Below, piece by piece: positions 44,095 to 55,392 of a stretch of DNA of 64,000 nt (positions are counted from its first letter, which is position 1; each line of letters starts with the position of its first letter). Under the pieces are notes generated by a model. The model was not told where the DNA came from, did not search any database, and was given only the letters and a program-made list of their open reading frames with translations. The stretch covers positions 478,352 to 542,351 of the forward strand of contig BDDD01000062.1 of NCBI GenBank assembly GCA_001972305.1, read 5' to 3'. The position numbers and the translations under genes are program-made. Source of the DNA: Cephalotus follicularis. Its lineage: Eukaryota > Streptophyta > Magnoliopsida > Oxalidales > Cephalotaceae.

Positions 44095-46845
44095 GGGCGA
44101 CCACGCAAATGCAAGAAAGGCCTATGGGAGACAGTCCCTTACTGTGCAACAAGTCCTTCACAGTAAAAGGCTCAAAACTGGTGGAGACGAGGAGGTGATA
44201 ACCTTCTCGGAGGCGGACTATGAGGGAGTACGTCTTCCTCACGACGATCCAGTGGTGGTAACTCTTCTGGTGGAACTCTTTACCATGAAGAGGATCCTTA
44301 TTGACAGTGGCAGCTCGGCCAATATCCTATACAAACACGCATTTGATCAGCTAAGGATACCGGCAGACCAGATAAAGCCCGTAAAGACCCCACTGGTTGG
44401 CTTCACAGGTGAGACGATCCATCCTCTGGGATCTATCAACCTGTCCGTGGTTGCAGGCATGGCCCCACACCAGACTCAGGTAGAGATGACGTTCCTGGTG
44501 GTTGATACCCCAAGCCCTTACAATGCTATAGTAGGGCGACCAGGTCTGAACTTGTTGGAAGGAATAGTGTCTACGAGGCACTTAGTGGTGAAGTTTCCAA
44601 CAAGGTTTGGTGTGGGGGAGGTCAGAGGAGATCAACAGGCAGCACGGCAGTGTTACAAAACTGTCATCTCGGACAAGGGGAAGGGCAAGGTTCTCCCCAT
44701 AGCAAATGTGGAGCTCAGAGGAGACATGGAACCAGAGCACCCACAGCCTGTTGAGGATGTGCTCCAAGTGCCCATGGAAGAGGGCAACAGTGAGAAAGTG
44801 CTCCAAGTTGGCTCACAACTTGGAGAGGCGGAGAAGGGGGAATTAATAACATTCCTCCGAGATAATAAAGATGTTTTTGCCTGGTCGGCAGAGGAGGTCC
44901 CTGGGATCAGCCCAGACGTAATGGTTCACAAACTAAGCGTGGACCCAGCCAGGCCCCCGACCAGACAAAAGAAGAGGAACTTTACCCCAGAGAGTCAGCA
45001 AGCGATAGCAGAGGAGGTGAGCAAGCTGTTGCAGGCAGGTTTCATAAGAGAAGTGCACTACTCAGACTGGCTAGCAAATCCAGTGCTAGTAAAAAAAGCC
45101 AATGGCAAATGGAGGATGTGCATAGACTTCACAGACCTCAACAAAGCTTGCCCAAAGGATCACTTTCCTCTCCCAAAGATAGACCAGCTGGTAGATGCAA
45201 CCTCGGGTTACAGAATATAAGCTTCTTGGACGCTTACTCGGGATATAATCAAATTCCCATGTACAAGCCTGATGAGAACAAGACAGCGTTCATAACAGAC
45301 CGAGGAATGTACTGTTACAAGGTCATGCCCTTTGGCTTGAAGAATGCAGGGGTCACCTACCAGCGCCTGGTGAACAAAATTTTTGAGCCTCAGATTGGGA
45401 AGAATATGGAGGTGTACATAGACGATATGCTCGTTAAAACCCCAGCCAGGAGCCCCCACATAAAAGACTTGGAGGAGACTTTTGAGGTGCTGAGGAGGTA
45501 TAATATGAAACTCAATCCGTCCAAGTGCACATTTGGGGTAACCTCAGGATAGTTCCTCGGATTCATGGTCTCTAGCAGAGGAATAGAGGCCAATCCAGAG
45601 AAGATCTCGGCGATTCAAAGCATGAGGCCACCTCAAACCATCAGGGATGTCCAAAGGTTAAATGGGAAGATTGCAGCCCTGAGTAGGTTCGTGTTGAAGT
45701 CGGCAGAGAAGTGCCTCCCCTTCTTCAAAATACTTAGAGATCCCAAGGGATTGTCTTGGTCAGACGACTGTCAAGCAGCCTTCGACAAGTTGAAGGAATA
45801 CCTGGCTTCCCCACCTCTGATCTTGAAACCTAAGGATGGGGAAGACTTATATTTGTACCTTGCGGCCACCTCGGGCGCAGTAAGTGCAGTGCTGGTCAGA
45901 GAAGAGGAAAAAGTTCAAAGGCCAGTGTACTACGTGAGCAAGGCTTTGAACGATGCCATGGGGAGGTACCCAGAGGTGGAGAAGTTTGCTTATGCTTTGA
46001 TAATCTTGGCCAGAAAATTGAGGCCATATTTTCAAGCCCATACAATCAAGGTTCTGACTGACAAACCGCTTAAACAAGTCCTCGCAAAACCTGACACCTC
46101 GGGCAGGCTAATCAAGTGGTCAGTCGAACTAGGTGAGTATGATGTGAAGTTTGAAGCCAGACCAGCAATAAAATCACAGGTACTGGCCGACTTTGTTGGA
46201 GACAATACACCTACGGAGTGTATGGAGGAGACCCCTTCCGAGAACGAGAAGGGAATGTGGAAGTTATCAGTGGATGGATCCTCCTGCCTCACTGGCAGTG
46301 GGGCAGGGTTAGTATTGACGAGTCCAGATGGTTGGACGTTGGAGTATGCTCTGAGGTTCAAGTTTAAAGCTACCAATAATGAAGCTAAGTGGGAAGCTTT
46401 AATAGCTGGATTAACAATTGCAAGGCACTTGGAGGTGCAGAGGATTGAAGCCTCCAGTGATTCTCAGCTAGTGGTTGGTTTGGCAAATAGGGAGTATGAG
46501 GCCAGAGAAGACCTTATGATGAAATACTTATCCCATTTTCAGGGCATGAAGTCAGCCTTTGAAGTGTTGAGGATTGTGAAAGTACCCAGAGCAGAGAACG
46601 TCCGAGCAGACCAGTTGTAAAAACTAGCAACGGCAGAGGAGTTGGAGAAAAATCAAACCGTGCTAGTAGACTACCTGGACAGGCCAACCATCTCTGAAGT
46701 AGATGTGATGGACATAGATGTACCACAGGAGCCAAACTGGATGACTCCCTTTGTCAATTGGCTAAGGGACAGGATCCTGCCCGAGGACCCGGTGGAGGCG
46801 AGGAAGCTGGTCTACAGAGCAAAAAGATTCCAATTCTGAGATGGA
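44095..46845 (+). pseudogene. pol of Tat copy 3: protease, RT, RNase H, second RNase H
   Basis: Protease LIDSGSSANIL near 44300; RT from about 45030 with YIDDMLVK near 45418; first RNase H (LYLYLAATSGAVSAVL near 45850) lacking the usual Asp; second RNase H (LSVDGS near 46265, NNEAKWEAL, SSDSQLV, RADQL near 46610). A 1-nt loss near 45217 shifts the frame (copy 1 reads YRMLSFLDAYSG without break). TAG at 45550 replaces Lys, TAA at 46618 replaces Ser of LSKLA, and TGA near 46837 is the stop shared with copy 1. Otherwise about as conserved as copy 1. Confidence 0.88.
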
Positions 46846-47973
46846 ATCCTCTACAAAAGATCTTTCTCATTTACTTGGCTGAGGTGCCTGAACCCCTCAG
46901 AGGCTGACTACGCCCTAAGGGAGGTCCATGAAGGAATCTGTGGCAACCACACTGGGGGCAGGACATTGTCTCACAAGCTATTGAGGGAAGGTTACTACTG
47001 GCCAACTATGCATCAAGATGCTATAAACTTAGTGAGGAAGTGTGATAAGTGCCAGAGAAACGCCAATATAAGCAGGAGGCCTTCTCAACCTCTGACATCT
47101 ATTACGGCCCCGTGGCCCTTCGCACAATGGGGAATGGACTTCGTCGGACCATTACCTATGGCAACAGGCCGGAGGAAGTTTCTCATTGTAGCGGTTGATT
47201 ACTTCACTAAGTGGGTGGAAGCAGAACCTCTGGCAACAATTACAGAGAAGAACACGGAGAGCTTTGTATGGAAGTCAATCATCTGCAGATTTGGAGTCCC
47301 AAAGACAATTATCATAGACAATGGTAAGCAGTTTGATTGCCAAGCCTTCCGTGACTTTTGCAAAGAGTGGAGGATAGAGCATAGGCTCGTATCAGTAGCC
47401 TACCCCCAAAGCAATGGACAAGCCGAGGTGATCAACAGAGAAATCATCTCGGGCTTGAAGAAGCGCCTAGAAGATAGCAAAGGTAGATGGACAGAGGAGT
47501 TACCAAGCGTTCTATGGGCATACAGGACAACTCCTCGGACTACAACCAGAAAATCCCCATACAGTTTATGTTTCGGAGCAGAGGCTATGATACCAGTGGA
47601 GGTTGGAATACAATATCCAAGAGTTGTGCACTTCACTGAAGACAATAATGAAGAAGGTCTCAGATGCATCCTCGACCTAGTGGAAGAGCTCAGAGATAAG
47701 GTCGCAATCAGATTTCAGGCCTACCAGCAGAGGGTAAGCCGCTACTACAACAAAAGGGTAAGCCCCAGACCATTGAGACAGAGAGATCTAGTCCTACGCA
47801 ACTCAGCCGTGACGGATCCAATAGGTACCAGAGGAAAGCTAGCCCCTGCCTGGGAAAGGCCTTACAAAATCAAAAGGGTCCTCCGCCCAGGAACATTCAA
47901 ACTTGAAACTTTGGGGGGTAGGGAGATTGCCAGAGCTTGGAATGCCGAGTATCTGAGGAAGTACTATCAATAA
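46846..47973 (+). CDS. Integrase of Tat copy 3
   Basis: Open from the shared TGA to TAA at 47973. Zinc region: HEGICGNHTGG...CDKCQRNAN (about 46930-47060). Catalytic core: D in GMDFVGPLP (near 47135), D in IDNGKQFDC (near 47315), E in SNGQAEVINREI (near 47425), the D,D-35-E layout of retroviral integrases. The C-terminal part has the conserved GKLAPAWERPYKI and a final RAWNAEYLRKYY. Copy 1 ends in the middle of the core, so this copy shows what was lost there. No own start codon is expected, since it is a polyprotein part. Confidence 0.9.
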   Translation: MLYKRSFSFTWLRCLNPSEADYALREVHEGICGNHTGGRTLSHKLLREGYYWPTMHQDAINLVRKCDKCQRNANISRRPSQPLTSITAPWPFAQWGMDFVGPLPMATGRRKFLIVAVDYFTKWVEAEPLATITEKNTESFVWKSIICRFGVPKTIIIDNGKQFDCQAFRDFCKEWRIEHRLVSVAYPQSNGQAEVINREIISGLKKRLEDSKGRWTEELPSVLWAYRTTPRTTTRKSPYSLCFGAEAMIPVEVGIQYPRVVHFTEDNNEEGLRCILDLVEELRDKVAIRFQAYQQRVSRYYNKRVSPRPLRQRDLVLRNSAVTDPIGTRGKLAPAWERPYKIKRVLRPGTFKLETLGGREIARAWNAEYLRKYYQ

Positions 47974-49061
47974 TTGTAAGATGTTCTAAATGAAGTTGAA
48001 TTTTTCAAATTTTGTGTTCACTATCATAAGTTCCAAGTTTGCAAGGGACCGGAGGTCCAATGTTCATTTCCTCAAACCTCTGAACAGCCACCGATCAGCT
48101 CCCTCAGTTTTACGTTAAGCATCTCGGACCATGCCCCCAAGGGGGCACTTAGAGATCCAAAGCTTCCTAAGTCTTACGAAGACTAACCCTCAAGAGGAAA
48201 ACCAATACAAGTCGAGGTCTCAAACAGACCAGAGTAACAGGAATTCGAGAAAGCATCCAAGGATGCACCTACCAAAGCCTCCTTCTGCGGAGCATACAAA
48301 AGACTCCTTCCGAGGAGCACACCCAAAGACTTCCAAGGAAGCACTAAAACTCCTAAGGAAGCAAACACTGGTCGGCAACACCATAGGAACTTGTCCAACC
48401 AGACCTAAAATCGTGACTTGAAAGGCGAATCCATGGGAACTCGCAACGATCAAGCTCGTCAGACTGAGCGCTTTAATACAAGTATCCCCAAGAGGACTGC
48501 AAGCTCAGCCGACCTGTCCTAAAACCTAATAGGTCAGACGATACTCTCCTCGGTAAACCCATAGGAACTTGTCCGAGCAGACCAAGAATTCAATCTATGA
48601 GTACAATAAATTCCTTTGAAGGCTGAGTTACAAAAACTTAAGCACTTTCAAAGTAAAGGGTCCTATGAGGACTGCCAAGCTTAAGTGACCTCGCCTACGA
48701 AGGGTTATTGACTTGGGCTAATTTAAAATTCCTAAGGGAGTTATCAGCATATGTATACATTCAAAGCTCAAGGAGCCAACCAAAGGTGAAGTCCGAGAAC
48801 ACAAAAGGTTTGTTAATATCTTTGATAAGTTGCTTAAGCATTTTTGGAGTCAAGTGCCCACTTGTGCGAGAAGTCAGAGGTCACAATAAAGACAAAATTC
48901 CTAAGGGAATTGTTAATAAGTACATACATGCAGAGGTCAACCACAACACACAGAAAATAATTCAAAGGCAAAACCAGAGAATGCAAAAAGTCTTTTTATT
49001 TCATAAACTGAAAAGATTACAAGAAAAAGACTAAAGACTATTACAGAATAAAAGTAAAAAA
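47974..49061 (+). other. Noncoding spacer of Tat copy 3
   Basis: Between integrase and the convergent opposite-strand gene. It has about three degenerate 26-bp units (48300-48370), homologous to the larger array in copy 2, and blocks shared with copy 1 (48870-48950, reverse to 6000-6090). Confidence 0.75.
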
Positions 49062-51499
49062 CTATGGTTGAGGAGGATCTTCTTGCTCGGCCAGAGGATC
49101 TTCATACTGGGGTGGAGGAGCGAAGAAGGCATCAACCGAAGGCAGAGGAGGAGCTTCGAATCCAGCGAAGGGGTCCGCTGGAACTGAGGAAGAAGGAATA
49201 GCAAGCGGATCCGATGCAGGATCCGAGGTCAGAGCAGGATCCGCAGCAAGAACGACCAGGTCTGGTGAACCTGGAATCGACAGCTCGTCCACCATAGCAG
49301 ACGAGACTCCTTCCTCCAACTCTTGGCGGAGCTTCTCCTCCTCTGCATCAACTCCCTCTGGATAGAAGTCAAATGTCTTGGCAGAGGGACCATACACCAC
49401 TTTATCCAGTGGGACCTCGGGATGCAGAGAAGAGACCCAGTTCCTTCAAGCATAGAAGCCCCGGCGGAAGTACTCGGCTGCTTCCTCGAACACAGCCTCC
49501 TCAAACTCATCAGAGCTCTTGAACTCCTCCACGGAGGACCTCAACAACTGCTTGAACTCCTCTGAGTCTTTGAAGTCTGCCACAGCCTTGTGTTGCTCTC
49601 TCCTCAACTGCTCCTTGTCTTTCCTCTGCTGGCAAATAAGCTTCGCCTCCAGCTCCTCGCACCTTTTCTTGGTGTGCTCCAGCTCTGCCACCATCTCCTT
49701 CCTGTCAGCCCTCTCCTCCTCCAGGTCCTCAACTGCTTGCCTCTTCTCCTCAACCAAGGACTCCTGAACTTTGAGAACCTTGTTCAGTTGAGCTTGGGCC
49801 GAGCGTGCAGTTTCCTCCAACGTAGCCATGCTCGCCCTCAGCTCCCTGTCCCTGGACACCACGGCAGAGAAGTTGTCCACCAGCAGTTGGGTATTGTTCA
49901 GAGCCTGTCAGAGAAGCATAAATGTTAGTATGAAGAACCAAGACACAAGAAAAATCAAGTGGGAAAAGGATCGTTTACCCTCAAGTTGCTCCGCAGACAA
50001 TGGGTTACCAACTCCTCGTTGGACCATTTCTGCCTTGCCTCCATCTCCATGGGGAAGAAGACCAAACGACTGACTGCCTAAGGGACCCCAAGAGCATTCA
50101 ACTACAGTTTAGAGCAGTCCATGTCTTCAAACTCGTTCAGTAAGTCCTCTGCCTCACGAGTTGGAGGTATGATTATTGGATCCTGTGAGCTCGCTCCAAG
50201 TGCAGCGACGTCCTCGGCCTCCTTCCCCTTTTTGGTCCCATCAACAGCCTTCCCCTTCCTGCTCCTTTTCGTCAGAGGAGTGGGCATGTCAGCAGGGGAG
50301 GTGTCATCTGCAGCCCTTTTGCTTGTCTCCCTCCTCTTCTCGACAGCAGCAACTGGCACCCTAACAGGTGGAGGAGTTTTGGCTTGTGGCCTTGACCCCT
50401 CAGCTGCAGAGGTCTTGTCCTTAGGCTTTGGTCCACCAGCTGTGGGGACCTTCCTCTTGTAAGTAGCCTTCATGATGGCAGAGAAATCACGGCGAGGAGC
50501 CATAGGTGGAAGAAGACATGGAAGTTAGGGTCAGAGTTCCAAAATGCAAGAAGGATAAAAATAACACAAACAGAAGGAATGGAGGAGACGTAGGCGTATA
50601 CAATTTCCCTCCGACATTGGGAGCAGAGGACTATCTTCATCTCCCTCTCCCTCTGAGATATTCATCTCGGCTCCGTCCGAACGAGACCCTTGCCCAAGGA
50701 CCACACTCAGTCCAACCTGGATCAGACGATCCTCACTAACGGTGGAGTTTACATCCTCTGGCTCAAGGGCCAAGAGTTTATTAAGGTTGACCTTCTCAGC
50801 CGAGGTCAGACGAGACCTCCTGTTCAAAAAATTTGTGTCTAGGGAATTGCACCAGGGAGAGGGAGTAAACCCTTCGAAGTCCTTTATTAAAAAGTACCTC
50901 TTCCTCCAATGTTTTATGGACTTGGTAGGGTTGAGGAGAAGTTTCTTCACCCCAGAACAAAACTTGAAAAAATACCCATTTGTTTTAGGGGTGGCCGAGA
51001 GGACGTGGAACTCTTTGAAGAGGTTCACTGTCGTGTCCACCTTAGACTGTATGCACTTGACAAGGAAGCCAATCATGAAGCTCCAGGATTGAGGTTGAAG
51101 AAGTGAGGGATGGAGACTAAAGTTGACTAAGACAGAGATGGCAAAGGAGGGAATTGGGACCCTCAGGCCATGAGAGAGAGCCCCTTCGAAGATGACAAAG
51201 AGACCCTCTCTGTGCATGGTAACCATCCGAGGATCTGAGGGAAGGCAGTAGGTCAGCCCACGAAGAAAATTATACCTCTCAGAGAGCCTCTTGACCTCAG
51301 CACGACTGAGGGTGCTTACATCGAAGACACAATCATCAGGAAGAGGGTTTGCCCCTGCAATGGGTGCAACAGGGTCACCCACCGCAGCCCCCAGGGTACC
51401 TTCAACACCAAGTGGCCTTTCGGCGGTGGGAACCACCATGGCCAAAGGCTCGACTGATAGGGGAGAAGTAGACCCACTGGATTGTTCTTGACTAGCCAT
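49062..51499 (-). pseudogene. Opposite-strand gene of Tat copy 3 (best preserved)
   Basis: Exon 1: ATG 51499 to about 50620, open, with the gypsy-type transposon domain (EGALSHGLRVPIPSFA, LQPQSWSFMIGFLVKC, KSIKHWRKRYFL, NRRSRLTSAEKVNLNKL) and an acidic end. Exon 2: near 50503 (ATG, MAPRRDFSAIMKAT) to 49979, basic and Pro/Ala-rich with a nuclear-signal-like KRSRKGKAV; one TAG near 50102. Intron 2: 49905-49978, 74 bp, phase 0. Exon 3: 49904 to 49062, a coiled coil (long Glu/Lys/Leu heptads, about 140 residues), then RRGFYA-stop-RNW, where relatives have Cys, and a Pro/Ala-rich acidic tail. Only about two stops in 2.4 kb. Molecular function unknown; comparable antisense ORFs are known in Tat elements. 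Confidence 0.8.
49905..49978 (-). other. Conserved intron 2 of the opposite-strand gene, copy 3
   Basis: 74 bp on the minus strand, donor AGG|GTAAAC and acceptor CTGACAG|GCT, joining ...RSNLR to ALNNT in phase 0. Confidence 0.8.
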
Positions 51500-52127
51500 G
51501 AGCTTGAGATGAAGAAGAAGGAATTACAAAAGAAAAAATCCAAGAACGATCTGGAAAAGCATGGAGATGACAGAAACTTACCAAGGACCTTGATTTGAAA
51601 TGATGGAATAGGGTTCTGAAGGCACATCAGATTTGGCAAGCTCTCAACGACGATGTAAGTATTGAAGGTTCAAGAGGCGAAAGGTTTGCCTTGAGAAGAA
51701 CAAAACCTTTTATAGACCCCCATCTCGGATCCTAGCCCTCCACCTCACACAGATCCAATGGCTAGGAAATAGACCGTCAAATCAGACGTGGGAAACGAAA
51801 AGACAGACGCGGGAAACGAAAAGACAGAGGCAGGAAGCGCTCAATGCATGCCACGTGTGAAGCGTATTCAGTACGCAACTTAAATGCTAATCATTACAGC
51901 TCGCGACACGAGGCCGGTTAATAAAATTAGTGACAGACCAAAGGGCAGGCTTTAATTCTCGGTTCAGGCAGACTATGTTTTATGTCAGAGGATCGTCAAA
52001 AGCAACACTCTCAGCCTCAGCACATTTGTACAAGGAGAAGCTAGCAGGAAGCACTGCAGAGGAGTCTTGCCCGAGCCACGGCTCTCAACTCTGATCCTCC
52101 TCCTCTGACCAAGGTCAGAGAAGAAGG
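51500..52127 (-). promoter_or_regulatory. Likely promoter/leader of the opposite-strand gene, copy 3
   Basis: Between the ATG at 51499 and the 3' LTR. On the minus strand a TATA-like CTATAAAAGG lies near 51710, about 210 bp before the ATG. Copy 1 has CTATAAATAG at a matching place (about 3331, some 215 bp before its ATG). This supports a separate promoter, but start sites are unproven. Confidence 0.5.
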
Positions 52128-52141
52128 ACCAGGGGGGCATA
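52128..52141 (+). other. Polypurine tract of Tat copy 3
   Basis: ACCAGGGGGGCATA directly before the 3' LTR. Confidence 0.85.
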
Positions 52142-53087
52142 TGATAGGGTAAAAATCTGTTTATTTTGAGAAGGACGCGTGTCCTCTGAAGATTCGCCCA
52201 GTTGTCCAGAAGAGTTTAGAAGCTCGCCAAAGGCCCTGCCGAGGAACGCTTATGTGGCAGAGGACATCCTCCTCGGACCCAGAGCCGAGGAAAACTTTTT
52301 TCTTAAGAGCTCATAATGAGACACCAAAGCCGAGGAGCCTACTTAAGGTACGGGTCAGAGGACCTCCTTCAAGGCACCGGTGTCGAGGACCTCCTCTGCC
52401 CGAAGTGATTATTGGATATGAGACGGAGGACATACCCCCGCTACACGGATACTGAGGACTTTCTCCTCGGCGCTATCCAAAAAGACCTCGTCCTCGGATG
52501 AATGTTAGAGGACCTAGCGTCCTAAATGTACACCACTGAGGAAGCACCAGAAGGTCCATGACCTCGGCAGCAGTATCATAATTCATTTCCTTAACAGTCC
52601 TACGACAGAGGACCTTCACTTTGTTTATGGGATAAGGGAGTTAACTCTGCTTGATTTCCTGGGATTCGTCCTTATCCAAATAAGGAAGCAGTGATATAAC
52701 AAACTACCAACAAAGGAAACAGCGACATATCTGGCGGAGATCAAGGGGAATGACTGAGATCCTCAGCATTTCCTTAGGGGACAACTATAACCTCCACTTT
52801 TCACGCTCAAACCGTTACAAGCCAACACTATAAATACAAGTTCAACAGTTTGAACAAAGGTCAACCATTTTTACATTGCAAAGAACCTTTACCCTCTGCA
52901 CATTATCTAACTTGAGCGTCGGAGTGTCCCCGGGAGAACAACCTCCTGGACCTTCCACCAGTTTTTTACTTTGTGCATGAATCAAGGATCGACGTCTTCC
53001 TCCCAGACATCCTTTGCGAGCGTTTCTCTTAACAAAGTAAAGTTCTCCACGTAGGATACTGTTGAGAGAAGGATTTCTGTATCAACA
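52142..53087 (+). repeat. 3' LTR of Tat copy 3
   Basis: Partner of 41353-42274 with an extra 24 bp near 52790-52815. TATA box at 52829-52836. Confidence 0.94.
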
Positions 53088-53092
53088 GTTCC

Positions 53093-53449
53093 TAATCATA
53101 GGATCTAGTGAATCCGGATAGATTAGCATGTATGATATTTTACTCAAGTGGGAGTGTGACTGATCTCACGGTCGTTAGTGCAGTGAACACTAGAACATTA
53201 TGGGTGCTATTTAGAGAACAAATCACTGAACTTGTCTGCTAACACCTAAATGGAGTTATCAATACTTGACAATTAGGAGTTCTTTGTTACAGTTGTGCAT
53301 GTGGTACTTAGACTTAATACACAATAGTTGCCTTGTGCATATGATATCATGTTTTGATATGATTCTAAATAGTTCTTCGTATTATTATAAGATGAAATAT
53401 TGGATATGATGGATTATGTATAGAAACATGCCAGTAATCAACAAGGAAT
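53093..53449 (+). repeat. Middle piece of the older LTR-like repeat (R3)
   Basis: Continues 41120-41352 after removal of Tat copy 3. Contains GGGAGTGTGACTGATCTCAC, a style of text common in plant LTRs. Ends at the LINE insertion; AAGGAAT (53443-53449) is repeated after the LINE tail. Confidence 0.45.
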
Positions 53450-53458
53450 CCATCACCC

Positions 53459-55015
53459 TTGTGTCATCCTTTTGAGGAAGGTGGCTTAGGCATCCGGGAC
53501 ATGGACTTTGTTATGCAAGCCCTTCAATCCAAACTTGCATGGCTTTTCCTCCAAGGAGAATCCTTGTGGGCCCAAATCGTGAGGAGAAAATATGGCACTT
53601 GCCACCATATCCTCCAAAACGGCATCCGACCTCTCTCGTCTCACTGTTGGAAAGCCATAGCTAAACATCTCCCTTTTATCTCCAACAACTCGCGCATGAT
53701 CATACGTTCGGGGAACTCCTCCTTCTGGAAAGAGAATTGGCTGGGTCGCCCCCTCTGGTTTCCAGCTTGCCCCCTTCCCGCCCTTACGGTTAAAGAAGCT
53801 CTGGATATCCCCCCTCTTCTGGACGTGCTTCTCGATCACCCCCAAAAATAGGTGGCCAAGTCCATCAAGCTCATTGAGGGACAGGATAAACTCATCTTCT
53901 CTCTTGCGCCCTCCGGCATCTTCAGCTCCTCTCTCTTCTATGAAGAAAAGCGTCACAAAGCCAATGCCTTTTCTTGGGTTAAGTATATCTGGAATTCCTT
54001 TATCCCCACCAGAATTGCCTTCTTCATATGGAAGACTGTTTTTAACGGTATTTCCGTGGATCAAAACATTCAAAGAAGAGGCATCTCCCTGGCCTCAAAA
54101 TGTCGGTGCTACCTTAATTCCAATGTTGAAACTTTGGAGCACCTCCTTTTTCAAGGAGATGTGGCTGTCAACATCTGGGGATACTTCAACAAAGCTCTTA
54201 ATCTCACCCCATGCTGGGATATGCCCTCTTTACATGCTAATTGGCTTGACAAAATCAACCTATCCAGTCAGTTCGGCATGGTCTCCACTTCCATAGCGGC
54301 ACTGACCCTATGGCATATCTGGTTATCCCGTAACTCTGCTATCTTCGCTGGAACCAGTATGTCCTGGATCTGCGTTAGAAACCAAGTTATCCAGGGTGTC
54401 CACGACCTCTTTATCTCCTTTAACCCTAAGATCCAAGACTCTTACATCAATCAGTTGAGGTTAAATCACCTTAGCTTCAATCAGATTCCTTTTGTGGTTC
54501 AAAATGGCACCTGGACCAATTGGCAGGTCCCCCCCTATGGTTCTCTGAAGCTAAATACTGATGGTTCTTGCATTGATAATGCCTGTGCGGGAGGTGGGGT
54601 CGTCCGTGATCACACCGGTATGATCATCTTGGCTTTCTCTTCGTCTTTTGGCATTGGTAACAGTGCAGAAGCCGAGACAAAAGCCATGCACCTGGGCCTC
54701 CGCCTCTGCTCAGAGAGAGGCTCGTCCATCTCTTTTATGGAATTGGACTCCCTTTTCCTTGTTAACTGCTTAAATGATCTCTGGGATCCTCCTTGGGCCA
54801 TAGAGTACATTTTAAGGGACTGCAAAAATCTCATCCCCTCTCATGCTTCCGTCTCCCATGTCTTCAGGGAGGCCAATGGGCTTGCAGATAGACTTGCAGC
54901 CCATGGTCACACCTGTCAAGGCATTTTCACCTTTGAGCGGGACTCGCTTCCTACCACGTGCCACGCTGCTTATCAGGCTGACCTCCTGGGTCAGCCCCAG
55001 TACAGACCTCCGTAG
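53459..55015 (+). pseudogene. LINE ORF2 C-terminal part: zf-RVT and RNase H
   Basis: One frame with a single TAG at 53849. Begins in the region after the RT (EEGGLGIRDMDFVMQALQ, LWAQIVRRKYG). The zf-RVT region follows (PTRIAFFIWKTVFNGIS, CRCYLNSNVETLEHLLFQ, near 54000-54160). RNase H, about 54540-54910: LNTDGS, AEAETKAM, MELDSLFLV and NGLADRLA give the D-E-D-D set. RNase H-bearing ORF2 is known in plant L1 LINEs. The first two thirds of ORF2 are missing, so no activity is possible. Confidence 0.9.
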
Positions 55016-55129
55016 TTGTTTTTTCTTCTGTTGTGCCTATGTTTCACTTGTTTTGTAGGTTACTTATCTTTTATGTTTATATTTTTTCCCCCGTTAGTGG
55101 GGTTTTAAGTAGAATCCATATGAGGATTT

Positions 55130-55300
55130 TTTGCAAGGGTAAGTTTTATGCACTGCCCTATACTTTTGTAAAATCCTCCGTTAGAGGGGATTATAGTGTA
55201 CATATGGGTTAGTCTTACGCACTGCCCAACAGTTTCTGTATTTCATCTCTTAGAGGTGAGGCTATCTTTTGTAGGGGTAAGTTATATGCACTGCCCCATC
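55130..55300 (+). repeat. Three tandem hairpin units in the LINE 3' UTR
   Basis: About 68-bp period. Each unit has GTAAGTTTTATGCACTGCCC or a close variant (55139, 55208, 55276). A short stem-loop precedes each (CCCCGTTAGTGGGG, CCTCCGTTAGAGGGG, ATCTCTTAGAGGT), with loop TTAG kept. Confidence 0.75.
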
Positions 55301-55392
55301 TTCCCCTTCCCCGGTCCAGGTTTTTAAGCCCTGGCCGTTTTTTGTTAATAAAATGCTTCTGAGTGCTGCCTCAGATTTAAAAAAAAAGGAAT

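Larger units (their letters stand above)
41353..53087 (+). mobile_element. Tat-lineage Ty3/gypsy retrotransposon, copy 3
   Basis: LTRs 41353-42274 (922 bp) and 52142-53087 (946 bp), TGATAGGG...ATCAACA, with the perfect duplication GTTCC (41348-41352 and 53088-53092). Order: primer-binding site, gag, protease, RT, two RNase H, integrase, spacer, opposite-strand gene, polypurine tract. Coding parts are very close to copy 1, while the LTR U3 halves differ, so the two are sister subfamilies. By eye the LTRs differ at about 36 positions plus one 24-bp indel (near 96%). Several stops and three frameshifts make it defective; the integrase frame is intact. Confidence 0.94.
53450..55387 (+). mobile_element. 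5'-truncated L1-type LINE with RNase H
   Basis: Bounded by a short AAGGAAT duplication (53443-53449 and 55386-55392) and a poly-A tail (55379-55387). Contains the end of ORF2 (53459-55015) and a 3' UTR with three hairpin units. A different LINE family from 32128-34570, since it ends in an RNase H domain. Confidence 0.85.
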
